A DNA stretch of 64,000 bases, taken from PFL25 sp046260155. GTDB taxonomy: Bacteria; Chloroflexota; Anaerolineae; Anaerolineales; UBA4823. A program made the position numbers and the translations under genes. The stretch spans positions 1 to 64,000 of the forward strand of contig JBJYXV010000042.1 of the NCBI GenBank assembly GCA_046260155.1, given 5' to 3'. Positions 1 through 8,594 of this stretch are shown in pieces. Within the stretch, counting starts at the first letter, position 1. Each line of letters begins with the position of its first letter. A model generated the notes under the pieces. It saw nothing but the letters and a program-made list of their open reading frames with translations, made no database searches and was not told where the DNA came from.

Positions 1-156
1 TATCCTCCCGCGGTTAATCTCATCCAACCTATAAAGGGGCAATCTTAAGTGGAATTTTCTACGACATTATAGTACACACGCAAGACCAAAAACCTTACGG
101 ATTGGCAAATAACGACCATGAATTCAATTCAGACCCAGCCATTAATTTGTTTAGAT

Positions 157-182
157 AAAAAAAACCGCCATTAAATAGCGGC
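157..182 (-). terminator. Rho-independent terminator
   Basis: On the minus strand a short stem (CCGCTA pairing with TGGCGG, loop TTTAA) is followed directly by eight T residues. It lies about 30 bases downstream of the stop of the minus-strand gene at 213-1139 and fits as its terminator. Confidence 0.75.
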
Positions 183-212
183 TTCAAGACTTCTATCCTT
201 AATCTTTCCAGA

Positions 213-1139
213 CTATGCCGGAAGCAGCACCTCGAGGTATTCCCTGGCTCCATCTGACATCAAGTCACGCTGCAATCGGGTGCAGCTGCCAAATAAATCA
301 ATGGAGGCTCGCTGATCAACCATGTGACGAGCGAGCAGATCCATGGCAGCCTTCGGCTCAGTAATATGCTCAGCATAAATCACCCGGTTTTCCTTCTCTG
401 CGGCAAGTCCTGCTTCTTCTCCCAGCAAGCGGTGGAAATACTGGATTGTCGCTTCCTGGTAACGTCCCTGGTGTGCTGCACAGACCACCACGTGAACCCG
501 ATCCCAGTTCTCTGCTCCCATCTGCTCTTTCCACTTCATAACAGTTTCATGGAGGTTATCAATTTCCAATTGTGCAGCTATTGCGGCACCCTCCAGATAC
601 CAAGGTGAGCTCTTGCGCCCGTATTCATGGACATGACCTTCATTCACAAAACCAGATGCCAGCACGTCATTGATAATCTCTAGAGCGGTCTCCAACATTT
701 TCCGATGTGTTGGCATATACTTCATCGGCAATGGTTCCACATCCAGAAAGCTTAGCGCTTGTTCAATCAAATTTTTCTGCTGTTCAAGATTTTCCCGGAT
801 ATCCTCTCTCAATTCACCGAAGCCATTATCTGCCAGCGTAACATACACGCCAAATGAAACATGCCCAATTCCTTTCAACTGGTGGTACAGCCTTGGAATG
901 ATGTTAATCGTTTCTTGTTCACCCTTGAAAAAAAGCATGATTTCCTCATGGGCCATGATGATCACCGGCGTGGAATCTTTACCCAGTTTTTCATAAGTGC
1001 GGTGGATCATATTGTTATATGATTCATGAAAAACCTGGTTCAAGTCGGCAATCACCCCCTTATACTCGTCGTAAGTGGGTATCGCCTCGAATTTTTCCTT
1101 GGTAATCGGATTACAGTTTACTGGGATATGTATTTCCAT
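213..1139 (-). CDS. Conserved hypothetical protein, function unknown
   Basis: A 308-residue soluble protein with no signal peptide or membrane segment that I can see. I do not recognise the family. I chose the ATG at 1139 because GGAG sits seven bases upstream; a TTG four codons earlier would place that ribosome site inside the gene. The sequence has several conserved-looking His/Glu patches (EGHVHEYGRK near residue 170, VVVCAAHQGR near 225, FGSCTRLQRD near 285), which might bind a metal or nucleotide, but that is a guess. It is transcribed alone, divergently from the PEP-synthase-like gene, and ends at a clear terminator. The 390-base region upstream carries a possible promoter with a palindrome. 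Confidence 0.7.
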   Translation of the reverse strand: MEIHIPVNCNPITKEKFEAIPTYDEYKGVIADLNQVFHESYNNMIHRTYEKLGKDSTPVIIMAHEEIMLFFKGEQETINIIPRLYHQLKGIGHVSFGVYVTLADNGFGELREDIRENLEQQKNLIEQALSFLDVEPLPMKYMPTHRKMLETALEIINDVLASGFVNEGHVHEYGRKSSPWYLEGAAIAAQLEIDNLHETVMKWKEQMGAENWDRVHVVVCAAHQGRYQEATIQYFHRLLGEEAGLAAEKENRVIYAEHITEPKAAMDLLARHMVDQRASIDLFGSCTRLQRDLMSDGAREYLEVLLPA

Positions 1140-1530
1140 TATTTTCTCCAAAAATCATCTAACCCCATTAACGCAAAAGTCGCCCAATGATGAGTATCTG
1201 CAATTTTGACCTGAATGTATAATGGGTTTCCTACAATGGTCTGTATGGCTGCGAAGTTGATCCAATTCTGCTTGTTGCAAAACTATATGATGGGAAGCCA
1301 CTAAAGCATTATACCTCAAAATCACCCATATCTGATAAATAATATCAGTATATTTTAATGTATTGATCACCAGATCCCATAAACCTGTCAACCTGAAATA
1401 ATTCGAGATTATAATCAGCATGAAAACTAAATTTATTCTTATGACCAGTAAAGGACAATGATCCATTTGTTCTTCGAGAAGTAATACTTCCAGCTCATTA
1501 CTCCCTTATTGATGCGAACATTACCCCACT
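1140..1530. other. Divergent intergenic region
   Basis: Non-coding space of about 390 bases between two divergently transcribed genes. It contains a possible minus-strand -10 box and a palindrome (listed separately). I saw no clear Shine-Dalgarno for the plus-strand gene starting at 1531. A 103-codon open frame on the minus strand here has the composition of chance sequence and was not called. Confidence 0.5.
1308..1348 (-). promoter_or_regulatory. Possible -10 box with overlapping palindrome
   Basis: The minus strand has TATAAT at 1308-1313. A 17-base palindrome, CTGATA-AATAA-TATCAG, at 1332-1348 overlaps where the -35 box would be, although no good -35 hexamer is visible. This could be a regulated promoter for the gene at 213-1139, with a leader of about 160 bases. 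The assignment rests only on these short motifs. Confidence 0.3.
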
Positions 1531-4212
1531 ATGATCATCCTTCCTCTTAACTCTCCCTCGGTCAAACTCAACAACGCCGGTGGAAAAGGAGCAAACCTGA
1601 GCCGGTTAATTCAGGCTGGTTTCCAGGTTCCGGATGGATTTATTGTCACTACGGAAGCCTACCAGGCTTTTGTCACCGGAAATTTTCTATCGCAGCAGAT
1701 CAAGCAGCTGATTGCAGGGATCGACCCCCAGGATGCCCGGAAACTCAACAATATTTCGCAGCAGATTCGGGAACGATTTGCAGGGGGACACATACCGCCG
1801 GGGATCGAGGAGCAAATTCAAGCAGCTTACGAACACCTGACAAATAAATCTGTGGCGGTGCGTTCATCGGCAACAGCGGAGGATCTGCCAGGACTCTCAT
1901 TTGCAGGCCAACAAGATACATTCCTGAATATCATCAATTTTCCAGATTTAATGCAAGCGATCGTCTCCTGCTGGAGCAGCTTGTGGACAGCAAGGGCGAT
2001 TGGCTACCGGGCGCGGATTCAAATCCCCTATGATGGGATTGCCCAGGCGGTCGTCATCCAGGAAATGATACCCAGTGAAATATCGGGGGTTATGTTTACC
2101 GCCAATCCAATAAACGGCTCGCGATTGGAAACAGTGGTTGATGCAACGCTTGGAGTCGGAGAAGCCCTCGTTTCTGGGCAAGTTGAACCAGATCACTTTC
2201 TCGTTAACGCCACCAAGATGCAGCTGATCGCTCGAAAAATCGGTTCGAAATCGATCTCCATGGTCCCGGATCAGGGTGGCGGGCTGGAGACAAAGAGAAT
2301 TAATGAGTACCAGCGGCAAGCTATCTCTGACAAGACCATCCTCGAATTAGCGGCAATTGGACAAAGGGTTGCCGATGTTTTCGATTACCCGCAGGATATA
2401 GAATGGGCTATTTATAATGAACAGATCTTCCTGCTCCAGTCCCGCCCGATCACCTCACTGTATCCGCTACCTGAAGGAGTACCAACAAAACCCCTGCAAG
2501 CCTTGTTCTCATTTGGAGCAGTTCAGGGCATCCTGGAGCCGTTTACACCACTGGGCCAGGATGCTATCCGGTTGATATTCGCTGGGGGAGCCAGCCTCTT
2601 CGGTTTGAAGTTGACCCATTCAAGCCAACCAGTTATCAAATCTGCCGGTGAACGCTTGTGGGGAAACGTAACTCCAATACTCCAGAATCCGCTTGGAGCA
2701 CGTCTGGTACCCAGGGTGTTTTCAGCAATTGACCCCAGCCTGCAAAATATCCTCACCACCCTCCAAAACGATCCTGACATTCAATATGGGCAAGGAAGAC
2801 TAAGACTCTCGACCCTTCGCCGTCTATTAGCATTCTTTATTCCTTCATTGAGGCGTGTAATTCATTATGCCCGCAAACCACGCGGAGTTGCAGAGGAAGT
2901 CCATCGTGCGAGCGAATATGAAATTGTTCAACTTGGTGAGAAATACAAAACGATCAGCGCTCAGCCTGAAAATTTCCAGGAAACGGTAAACCTTTTTCGG
3001 GAAATTTATTTCGCCTTTCCTTTTGCCGTACCTGAAATCGCCACGGCAGTAGCAGCAGGCCTGATCCCCTTTTTCCTGCTCAACAAAATTTCTGAACAAT
3101 TATCTGGTTCGAACCAATTATCCCTCGAGGTATCCCGTGGATTACCGCACAACGTGACCACAGAGATGGACCTGGAGCTATGGCAAACAGCAAGCAAGAT
3201 CCGATCGGATCCGAAAACCACCCTTTACCTGACCTCCAGTGATTCACAAGCACTTGCCAGAGAGTACCTGGAAGGAGAGCTGCCTGTGACGGCTCAATCT
3301 GCTGTTGCAGGATTTCTAAGCAAATATGGTGTGCGCGGCCTGGGAGAGATCGATATTGGCAGAAAACGCTGGCGAGAAGATCCCACCTATATTTTTGATG
3401 TACTCCGCGGCTACTTGAAAATTAAAGATGCCGCGCTTGCCCCGGATGCGATCTTCGAAAAGGGGGTACAAATTGCTGGAAAGGCCAGCGTGGAATTGGT
3501 TTCGCTTGCACGCGGTTCGTTTGCTGGGCGATTAAAATCCTGGCTGGTCGGATGGCTGGTGCTACGCATCCGGGAACTTGCCGGTTTAAGGGAAACCCCC
3601 AAGTTTCACATTATCCAGATGATGGCTATCATCCGCCAGGGCTTGCTTGCGAGCGGGCAGGCCTTCGCCCAACAAGCAGTGATTAAACAGGCAGATGATC
3701 TCTTCTACCTGTACCTGGACGAGCTGCAGCTACTCGCCGAAGGAGACGATCGGGATTGGTCGACAATCATCACCCACAGGCGGGAAAAATACCAGCGAGA
3801 ACTAATCCGCGCCCAAATTCCGCGGCTTATTTTAAGTGATGGACGCACCTTTTATGAAGGCTTGACGGGAGACGGTGAAGGAGAGGGAAGATTGGTCGGG
3901 AGCCCTGTGTCTCCTGGTGTGATTGAAGGGCAGGTCAGAATCGTCCTGGACCCGTTGAATGCAAATTTGCAGCCTGGTGAGATTATGGTCTGCCGCGGTA
4001 CCGATCCAGCCTGGACACCGCTATTTATGACTGCTGGTGGTCTGATCATGGAGGTTGGCGGCATGATGACCCACGGTGCGATCGTTGCCCGCGAATATGG
4101 GATCCCAGCTGTGGTCGGTGTAGATCAGGCAACGAATGTCCTGCAAACCGGTCAGCGCATCCAGCTGAATGGTACTTCAGGAGAGGTTTTGCTGATCGAC
4201 CCGGAGGACTAA
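1531..4212 (+). CDS. PEP synthase-like / rifampicin-phosphotransferase-like enzyme
   Basis: An 893-residue enzyme of the PEP-utilising phosphotransferase superfamily. The N-terminal PPDK-type ATP-grasp domain spans about residues 1-320 (AGGKGANLSRL near 17; VRSSATAEDLPGLSFAGQQD near 110; EWAIYNEQIFLLQSRP near 290). A long helical middle region follows, and a swivelling phosphohistidine domain sits at about 785-890 with the active-site motif GGMMTHGAIVAREYGIP. The C-terminal PEP-binding TIM barrel of true PEP synthases is absent. Domain order and length match the rifampicin phosphotransferase (RPH) group, about 870 residues, which moves the beta-phosphate of ATP to a substrate. The middle domain sets specificity and cannot be read here, so the substrate is unknown. 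It is convergent with the aldo/keto reductase. Confidence 0.8.
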   Translation: MIILPLNSPSVKLNNAGGKGANLSRLIQAGFQVPDGFIVTTEAYQAFVTGNFLSQQIKQLIAGIDPQDARKLNNISQQIRERFAGGHIPPGIEEQIQAAYEHLTNKSVAVRSSATAEDLPGLSFAGQQDTFLNIINFPDLMQAIVSCWSSLWTARAIGYRARIQIPYDGIAQAVVIQEMIPSEISGVMFTANPINGSRLETVVDATLGVGEALVSGQVEPDHFLVNATKMQLIARKIGSKSISMVPDQGGGLETKRINEYQRQAISDKTILELAAIGQRVADVFDYPQDIEWAIYNEQIFLLQSRPITSLYPLPEGVPTKPLQALFSFGAVQGILEPFTPLGQDAIRLIFAGGASLFGLKLTHSSQPVIKSAGERLWGNVTPILQNPLGARLVPRVFSAIDPSLQNILTTLQNDPDIQYGQGRLRLSTLRRLLAFFIPSLRRVIHYARKPRGVAEEVHRASEYEIVQLGEKYKTISAQPENFQETVNLFREIYFAFPFAVPEIATAVAAGLIPFFLLNKISEQLSGSNQLSLEVSRGLPHNVTTEMDLELWQTASKIRSDPKTTLYLTSSDSQALAREYLEGELPVTAQSAVAGFLSKYGVRGLGEIDIGRKRWREDPTYIFDVLRGYLKIKDAALAPDAIFEKGVQIAGKASVELVSLARGSFAGRLKSWLVGWLVLRIRELAGLRETPKFHIIQMMAIIRQGLLASGQAFAQQAVIKQADDLFYLYLDELQLLAEGDDRDWSTIITHRREKYQRELIRAQIPRLILSDGRTFYEGLTGDGEGEGRLVGSPVSPGVIEGQVRIVLDPLNANLQPGEIMVCRGTDPAWTPLFMTAGGLIMEVGGMMTHGAIVAREYGIPAVVGVDQATNVLQTGQRIQLNGTSGEVLLIDPED

Positions 4213-4270
4213 AATCTTCCTACCTGTGTCTGTCAATTGAACCGAAAATCTCAACCAGAGACGATTTTGT

Positions 4271-5242
4271 CTACAGGAACTCCCTCGACAGCTGATCCAA
4301 TCTTGCCAGCTCCTCATCGGATAATCTGAACCCCATCGCGCCTGCACTCTCTTCAGCCTGGTAAGTCTTGGAAGCTCCGGGAATGGCGACAACTGTCTCA
4401 CCTTGGAAATTGATCACCCAATTGAGGGCTACCTGAGCAGGTGTAACTCCATATTTCTGTCCAATCCGATTCAGTTCTACCACAACACCGGCACTTTTGT
4501 TAATCTTGCCGCGCATCAGCATCTTCCGACCTAACTGCAAATTCTGATAAGTTTCAGGATTGTTGTGGAACTTTCCTGACAAAATACCGCGCGCCAATGG
4601 GGACCAGGCAACTATGGTTACCCCCAAGTCCTTGGCTGCTGCAAGCACCCCATTCGATTCGATTTTGCGGTGCAGCAAACTGTACTGGACCTGGTTGACT
4701 GCCAGTGGAAGACCCCGCTTCTCAAGGGTTTTATATGCTCTAACCATCTGTCCAGAATTGAAGTTGCTGACCCCAACTGAACGAATTTTCCCGGCTTCAA
4801 CCAGATCTGCCATTGCGTTCATCTCTGCTTCTGGAGATGAGAATCCCCAGGGTTGGTGAACCATATATACATCAATCTTGTAGCCATCTAAAAAATGGAG
4901 GCGATCATCAATCGAGCGGGGGATATTGCTTGCTGTCCTGAAAATTGGGAACCACTTCGTTCCAATGATCACCTCACCATCCTGGACCCCCAATTCTTTT
5001 AATGCAGTTGCTAAACTATGCTCCGATTTCCCCTGCCCATACATCTCAGCTGTATCAAACCAATTGATACCGTTATCTAGAGCAGTTTTGACAATAGCTG
5101 TCATCTGCTGCTGAGATAGATCAGGAAAAATCATTTTAAAAACACCGCTCCCACCGGAAAATTGCATCACTCCTAATCCAATTGGTGTGACCTGGATACC
5201 AGTTCCACCTAGGGAACGCTTTTGAATCGTATTTACCACCAT
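4271..5242 (-). CDS. Aldo/keto reductase
   Basis: A 323-residue NADPH-dependent aldo/keto reductase, a single TIM barrel in the cytoplasm. The catalytic tetrad is visible: Asp63 and Tyr68 in DTAEMYGQGKSE, Lys96 in IIGTKWFP, and His129 in YMVHQPWG. The cofactor region AIPGASKTYQAEESAGAMGF lies near residue 285. Length is typical for the family. The physiological substrate cannot be told from sequence. GGAG lies four bases before the ATG. Downstream on the same strand there is no partner; upstream, a small membrane protein gene lies 24 bases away and may be co-transcribed. Confidence 0.92.
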   Translation of the reverse strand: MVVNTIQKRSLGGTGIQVTPIGLGVMQFSGGSGVFKMIFPDLSQQQMTAIVKTALDNGINWFDTAEMYGQGKSEHSLATALKELGVQDGEVIIGTKWFPIFRTASNIPRSIDDRLHFLDGYKIDVYMVHQPWGFSSPEAEMNAMADLVEAGKIRSVGVSNFNSGQMVRAYKTLEKRGLPLAVNQVQYSLLHRKIESNGVLAAAKDLGVTIVAWSPLARGILSGKFHNNPETYQNLQLGRKMLMRGKINKSAGVVVELNRIGQKYGVTPAQVALNWVINFQGETVVAIPGASKTYQAEESAGAMGFRLSDEELARLDQLSREFL

Positions 5243-5266
5243 GCCACTCCTTATGATGTGTAGATT

Positions 5267-5581
5267 TTATCGATCAACTGCCTGATTGCGTACTCGATTA
5301 AAATACCAGGCCAAAAACAGCGCCATGAGAGAGAAACCTGCGAGAAGTACGCCAGCATCCAGCGATAAACCAGGTTCGAATTCCCCAACACCTAAAAGTA
5401 ATATATAACCCAATAGCAAGTTGGTTAACCCCCAGACCACATTTGAAAACGGTGAAGATTCACCTACCCCAGGTGGTTTGGCAAATGGACTTTGAAATTT
5501 CCTCCCTGATACTCCATTCGTGAAATGTGGTATTCCATTCGCAAGGAATACACCTGCCGCGAAATATGCTACGTAAACCAT
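5267..5581 (-). CDS. Small three-helix membrane protein
   Basis: A 104-residue protein with hydrophobic stretches at about residues 2-17, 44-66 and 74-93, hence a probable inner-membrane protein. The polar loop FTNGVSGRKFQSPFAKPPG between the first two helices looks conserved, a pattern seen in small uncharacterised membrane proteins. The start is supported by AGGAGG seven bases upstream of the ATG. It lies just upstream of the aldo/keto reductase on the same strand. The function is unknown. Confidence 0.7.
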   Translation of the reverse strand: MVYVAYFAAGVFLANGIPHFTNGVSGRKFQSPFAKPPGVGESSPFSNVVWGLTNLLLGYILLLGVGEFEPGLSLDAGVLLAGFSLMALFLAWYFNRVRNQAVDR

Positions 5582-5731
5582 TCCAAAACCTCCTCAGCCC
5601 TTGAAAATTGGCAATGGCCAAATATTTACCAGCGAATTATACTCTTCGTAATGTAATTTTGAGGCTGGATGCTTACTCGCTTTCTACTCCCCCATCAAAT
5701 TAACGACTATACGCAGATACCTCAATAAAAC

Positions 5732-6640
5732 TTAATCCTTAACCCATTGCAGCAAGATTGCATTCTGTGATGGATCACGGACCATGATTCCTGTATTGAT
5801 TTCTTCGAACGGCCAGTTGGCTTTTTCCAGGCGCACTCTCAGTGCCCGGCGCTGATCATTGCTGACCAGATTCACAGAAAAATAGCGCAACCCGACCGCA
5901 TCCGGTGGATTGGGTGATGCGCCGACCCCATTCCAGGTATTAATGCCGATATGGTGGTGGTAGCCGCCCACAGAAAGGAAAGCAGCCGAACCCATATAAT
6001 TCATCAAGAAATCAAATCCCAACAGATGCTCGTAAAATTGAATCGCCGGTTCAAGATCTGCTACATGCAGATGCATATGACCCAGCCTGGTTCCCGGTTC
6101 CAAACCATGCCAATCCCCGTCTGCATCTTCCAGAATACTATGGTAGTCGAGTGGATCAGTAGCCATATTCACATGACCATCTTCGTACTGCCAAGTACTA
6201 CGAGGTCGATCCCGGTATATTTCGATTCCATTGCCATCGGGATCAGCCAGGTAGAGAGCTTCGCTCACCAGGTGATCAGCCCCACCCTGAATTTCGGTCC
6301 CAGTATCGATCAGGTTGCGCAGTGATCTGCCCAGGGCTTCCCGTGATGGGGTCAATATGGCGAAATGGTATAACCCGCTGTGCCGGGGATATCTAATAGC
6401 ACCCGGAATCTCGGTTAACTCCACTAAAATATCATCCCCGACACCTAGATGGACGCTGTTTCCATCCTCTTTGAGTGACTTAAGCCCAATCGCTCGCTCG
6501 TAAAAATCGACCGACCGCTGCAATCTGGTAATATTCAGGTGCACGTAGCCTAAATTTGTTTGCGTATCCAAACTGCCACCATCAACCTGCACCAGATGAG
6601 ATTTTTCAGGGCGATGATTTAGATGCTGATCAACTGACAT
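5732..6640 (-). CDS. catE: VOC-family ring-cleavage dioxygenase, CatE-like
   Basis: A 302-residue protein made of two vicinal-oxygen-chelate (glyoxalase/extradiol dioxygenase) modules. The first begins near LGYVHLNITRLQRSVDFYE, the second near GHMHLHVADLEPAIQFYEH, with the metal-binding patch GGYHHHIGINTW. The organisation and the second-module sequence closely resemble catechol-2,3-dioxygenase CatE of Bacillus, which opens catechol rings using Fe(II). Activity on quinones or catechols is therefore likely, though the substrate is inferred. I prefer the ATG at 6640, with AGAGG seven bases upstream, over a TTG five codons earlier. Paired TTGATATCAA-type motifs upstream suggest a MarR-like regulator. 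Confidence 0.85.
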   Translation of the reverse strand: MSVDQHLNHRPEKSHLVQVDGGSLDTQTNLGYVHLNITRLQRSVDFYERAIGLKSLKEDGNSVHLGVGDDILVELTEIPGAIRYPRHSGLYHFAILTPSREALGRSLRNLIDTGTEIQGGADHLVSEALYLADPDGNGIEIYRDRPRSTWQYEDGHVNMATDPLDYHSILEDADGDWHGLEPGTRLGHMHLHVADLEPAIQFYEHLLGFDFLMNYMGSAAFLSVGGYHHHIGINTWNGVGASPNPPDAVGLRYFSVNLVSNDQRRALRVRLEKANWPFEEINTGIMVRDPSQNAILLQWVKD

Positions 6641-6758
6641 CGACTGACCTCTCAACTTAAATATTTCTTATTTCCGGTAAATCCATACCGATAAATCTTC
6701 ACATAGGCCGACAAGTTTCTTTTGAAAAGACGCATCTATTATATTCAGCCGTTTAAGG

Positions 6759-6788
6759 TTGATATCAATTTAAAAGTGGATATCAATT
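6759..6788. promoter_or_regulatory. Putative operator: repeated TTGATATCAA-type motif
   Basis: TTGATATCAA at 6759-6768 is a perfect 10-base palindrome. The ten bases GATATCAATT occur at 6761-6770 and again at 6779-6788, an 18-base period. The sites lie about 120 bases upstream of the dioxygenase start. Palindromes of the form TTG-N4-CAA are typical of MarR-family sites, and Bacillus catE is controlled by a MarR-type repressor, so a repressor site is plausible. Confidence 0.35.
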
Positions 6789-6921
6789 ATCCTAACGCTA
6801 TTATTGGACAATGTCAACTATTTTTATCTTAATTACTCCCCCTAGCAAATTAGTAAGAGTGAAAGCCGCGCTGAAACCTTAATTACCTAGCTGATTGAGG
6901 GATCATTCATATTTGTTGTTT

Positions 6922-6963
6922 CTTCGTTACACGAAGATTTCCCAAGTGAAAACCTCTTGGGAA
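6922..6963 (-). terminator. Tandem perfect hairpins, possible terminator
   Basis: Two adjacent inverted repeats: CTTCGT-tac-ACGAAG (6922-6936) and TTCCCAAG with CTTGGGAA (6939-6963, nine-base loop). They lie directly after the stop of the small minus-strand gene. There is no T tract, so termination is uncertain; they could also protect an RNA end. Confidence 0.4.
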
Positions 6964-6970
6964 GCCGCAT

Positions 6971-7138
6971 TCAAAGACGACCGCGCTGCCTGTTAAGCCA
7001 CCAGCCGAGGAACATCAGCCAGAATGAGATTACCAATACCACCAGATTGGCAATGTCATTGCCCTGCGTAGCGAAGGCGGCGAGAATTGATAAAATCCAC
7101 GCGATCACCGAAACCCAGATTACGTATTTATTATTCAT
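6971..7138 (-). CDS. Small two-helix membrane protein (55 residues)
   Basis: A 55-residue open frame with two clear hydrophobic helices (about residues 5-22 and 31-47), a short polar turn (ATQGNDIAN), and a positively charged tail ending in NRQRGRL, which fits a hairpin membrane protein with a cytoplasmic C-terminus. No function is recognised. There is no Shine-Dalgarno; instead a TGATATAAT extended -10 box lies so close that the predicted transcript would start at the A of the ATG, implying a leaderless mRNA. Two hairpins follow the stop. Confidence 0.55.
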   Translation of the reverse strand: MNNKYVIWVSVIAWILSILAAFATQGNDIANLVVLVISFWLMFLGWWLNRQRGRL

Positions 7139-7144
7139 GGAATA

Positions 7145-7153
7145 ATTATATCA
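7145..7153 (-). promoter_or_regulatory. Extended -10 promoter for the small membrane protein
   Basis: On the minus strand TGATATAAT matches the extended -10 consensus TGnTATAAT exactly. Counting seven bases downstream puts +1 on the A of the start codon at 7138. No convincing -35 box is present, as is common for extended -10 promoters. Confidence 0.4.
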
Positions 7154-7271
7154 GCCAAAGGGCTCGCTTACTAAATTGAGCAAAATTGGAAATTTTTAAA
7201 ATCAAGTTAATTGTAAAATAAGCGCAGAAAAGATCTTGAATACACATCATTTGTAATGGATGGAGTAGATT

Positions 7272-8534
7272 GTGGGAAACGATCTAAAGCACAGGCTAGC
7301 TCTCTTTGGTGGTGAACCCATCCGGTCAACAGCTTTTCCTGCGTGGCCAGATTACGGTGAAGAGGAAATTGCAGCTGCAACCACAGTGCTCAAATCCGGC
7401 AAGTTCGCTCGCCAAAGCGGATCACAGGTCAATCAATTCGAACAGGATTTTGCTAAAAAATTTGGTGCTGAATACGCGTTAGCTGTCAGCTCTGGGACAG
7501 CTGCCCTGCATGTCGCCCTGGCAGCACTGGGTATTGGACCTGGGGATGAGGTGATCAACACTCCGCATTGTTTCATAGGTACTGCCACACCAGTCGTGCA
7601 CAGCGGTGCAGTACCCATTTTCGCAGACATCGATCCGAGAACATTTAATATCGATCCACAAACGATTGAATCACGGATCACTCCGCGTACGAAAGCCATC
7701 ATCCCCGTTCACTTGAATGGCTGCCCTGCGGAGATGGATAGCATCCTCGAGATCGCCCGGAGGCATCACCTGTTCGTCGTTGAAGATGCTGCTCAGGCGC
7801 ATGGTGGTGAATACCAGGGTCAAATGGTCGGTACCATCGGTGATATTGGCTGTTTCTCGTTCTGGGAGGATAAAATCATCACCACGGGAGGTGAAGGGGG
7901 GATGGTGATCACCAGGGATGCTGAATTAGCCAGGCGTGCAAAGAAATTTCATCACCATGGTGAAGATAGGCAGGATGGCACTTACTACCAGGGAGAACGC
8001 CTTTACCACCATGCCACCCTCGGCTACAACTACCGCATGACGGAAATCCAGGGGGCACTGGGAAGAGTTCAACTAAAAAAGCTAGATAGTTATATCGAAG
8101 CCCGGCGCAAGCTCAGTCATTACCTCACACAGTTGATATCCACCATCGAAGGAATTATCCCACCCTATGAACCACTGCACGTCAAGCATGTTTTCTACAA
8201 GTACATCATCCGCTTAGACCGGGAAATTCTTGATATTGATGCGAAACAATTTGTGAAAGCTTTATCCGCGGAAGGTATCCCCTGCTCGAGACGCTACCCG
8301 ACGCCACTCCATCAACAGCCAGTATTTGTAGATCACAAAGGTTTTGGCAACACTTCTGCACCATTCAATCCCCCCTGGCACCCGGTTAACGTGGAATACG
8401 GGAGCGGTTCTCCAATTGCAGAAAAATTACCAGCGGAGTTGGTTCGCCTACTGATGCGTCCCACCTTTGCAAAACAGGATATCGAGGATATTGCCCGCGG
8501 AGTCGAGAAAGTCGCTCTTGCTTACCGGCAATAA
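7272..8534 (+). CDS. DegT/DnrJ/EryC1/StrS-type aminotransferase (first of three)
   Basis: A 420-residue PLP-dependent sugar or cyclitol aminotransferase. The N-terminus LALFGGEPIR is the hallmark start of the StsC/RbmB/RifK-like group, which aminates keto-inositols and related rings. VSSGTAALHVALAALGIGPGDEV (phosphate-binding region) begins near residue 75; the Schiff-base lysine is expected in FWEDKIITTGGEGG near 197. The start is a GTG with GGAG seven bases upstream. It opens the locus, 60 bases before the BtpA-like gene. It resembles the third aminotransferase (23000-24376) more than the second: the two share the LALFGG start and an insert near the C-terminus. The substrate is inferred to be a ketosugar or keto-cyclitol. 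Confidence 0.9.
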   Translation: MGNDLKHRLALFGGEPIRSTAFPAWPDYGEEEIAAATTVLKSGKFARQSGSQVNQFEQDFAKKFGAEYALAVSSGTAALHVALAALGIGPGDEVINTPHCFIGTATPVVHSGAVPIFADIDPRTFNIDPQTIESRITPRTKAIIPVHLNGCPAEMDSILEIARRHHLFVVEDAAQAHGGEYQGQMVGTIGDIGCFSFWEDKIITTGGEGGMVITRDAELARRAKKFHHHGEDRQDGTYYQGERLYHHATLGYNYRMTEIQGALGRVQLKKLDSYIEARRKLSHYLTQLISTIEGIIPPYEPLHVKHVFYKYIIRLDREILDIDAKQFVKALSAEGIPCSRRYPTPLHQQPVFVDHKGFGNTSAPFNPPWHPVNVEYGSGSPIAEKLPAELVRLLMRPTFAKQDIEDIARGVEKVALAYRQ

Positions 8535-8594
8535 AATAACAAACTTATATTTTGAGACTATTGTTGAAAATCTGAAATTTGGAGAAATCATCTT

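Larger units (their letters stand above)
6641..6970. other. Intergenic region with repeat motifs and tandem hairpins
   Basis: About 330 bases without a supported gene. It holds the putative operator repeats at 6759-6788 upstream of the dioxygenase gene and two adjacent perfect hairpins at 6922-6963 that follow the stop of the small membrane protein gene. The rest is AT-rich with nothing I can assign. Confidence 0.5.

Noticed and set aside
1155..1466. 103-codon minus-strand open frame
   Set aside because: No ribosome site, chance-like composition, lies in the divergent promoter region.
4177..4401. Small minus-strand open frame after the PEP-synthase-like gene
   Set aside because: It overlaps the ends of two well-supported genes in other frames.
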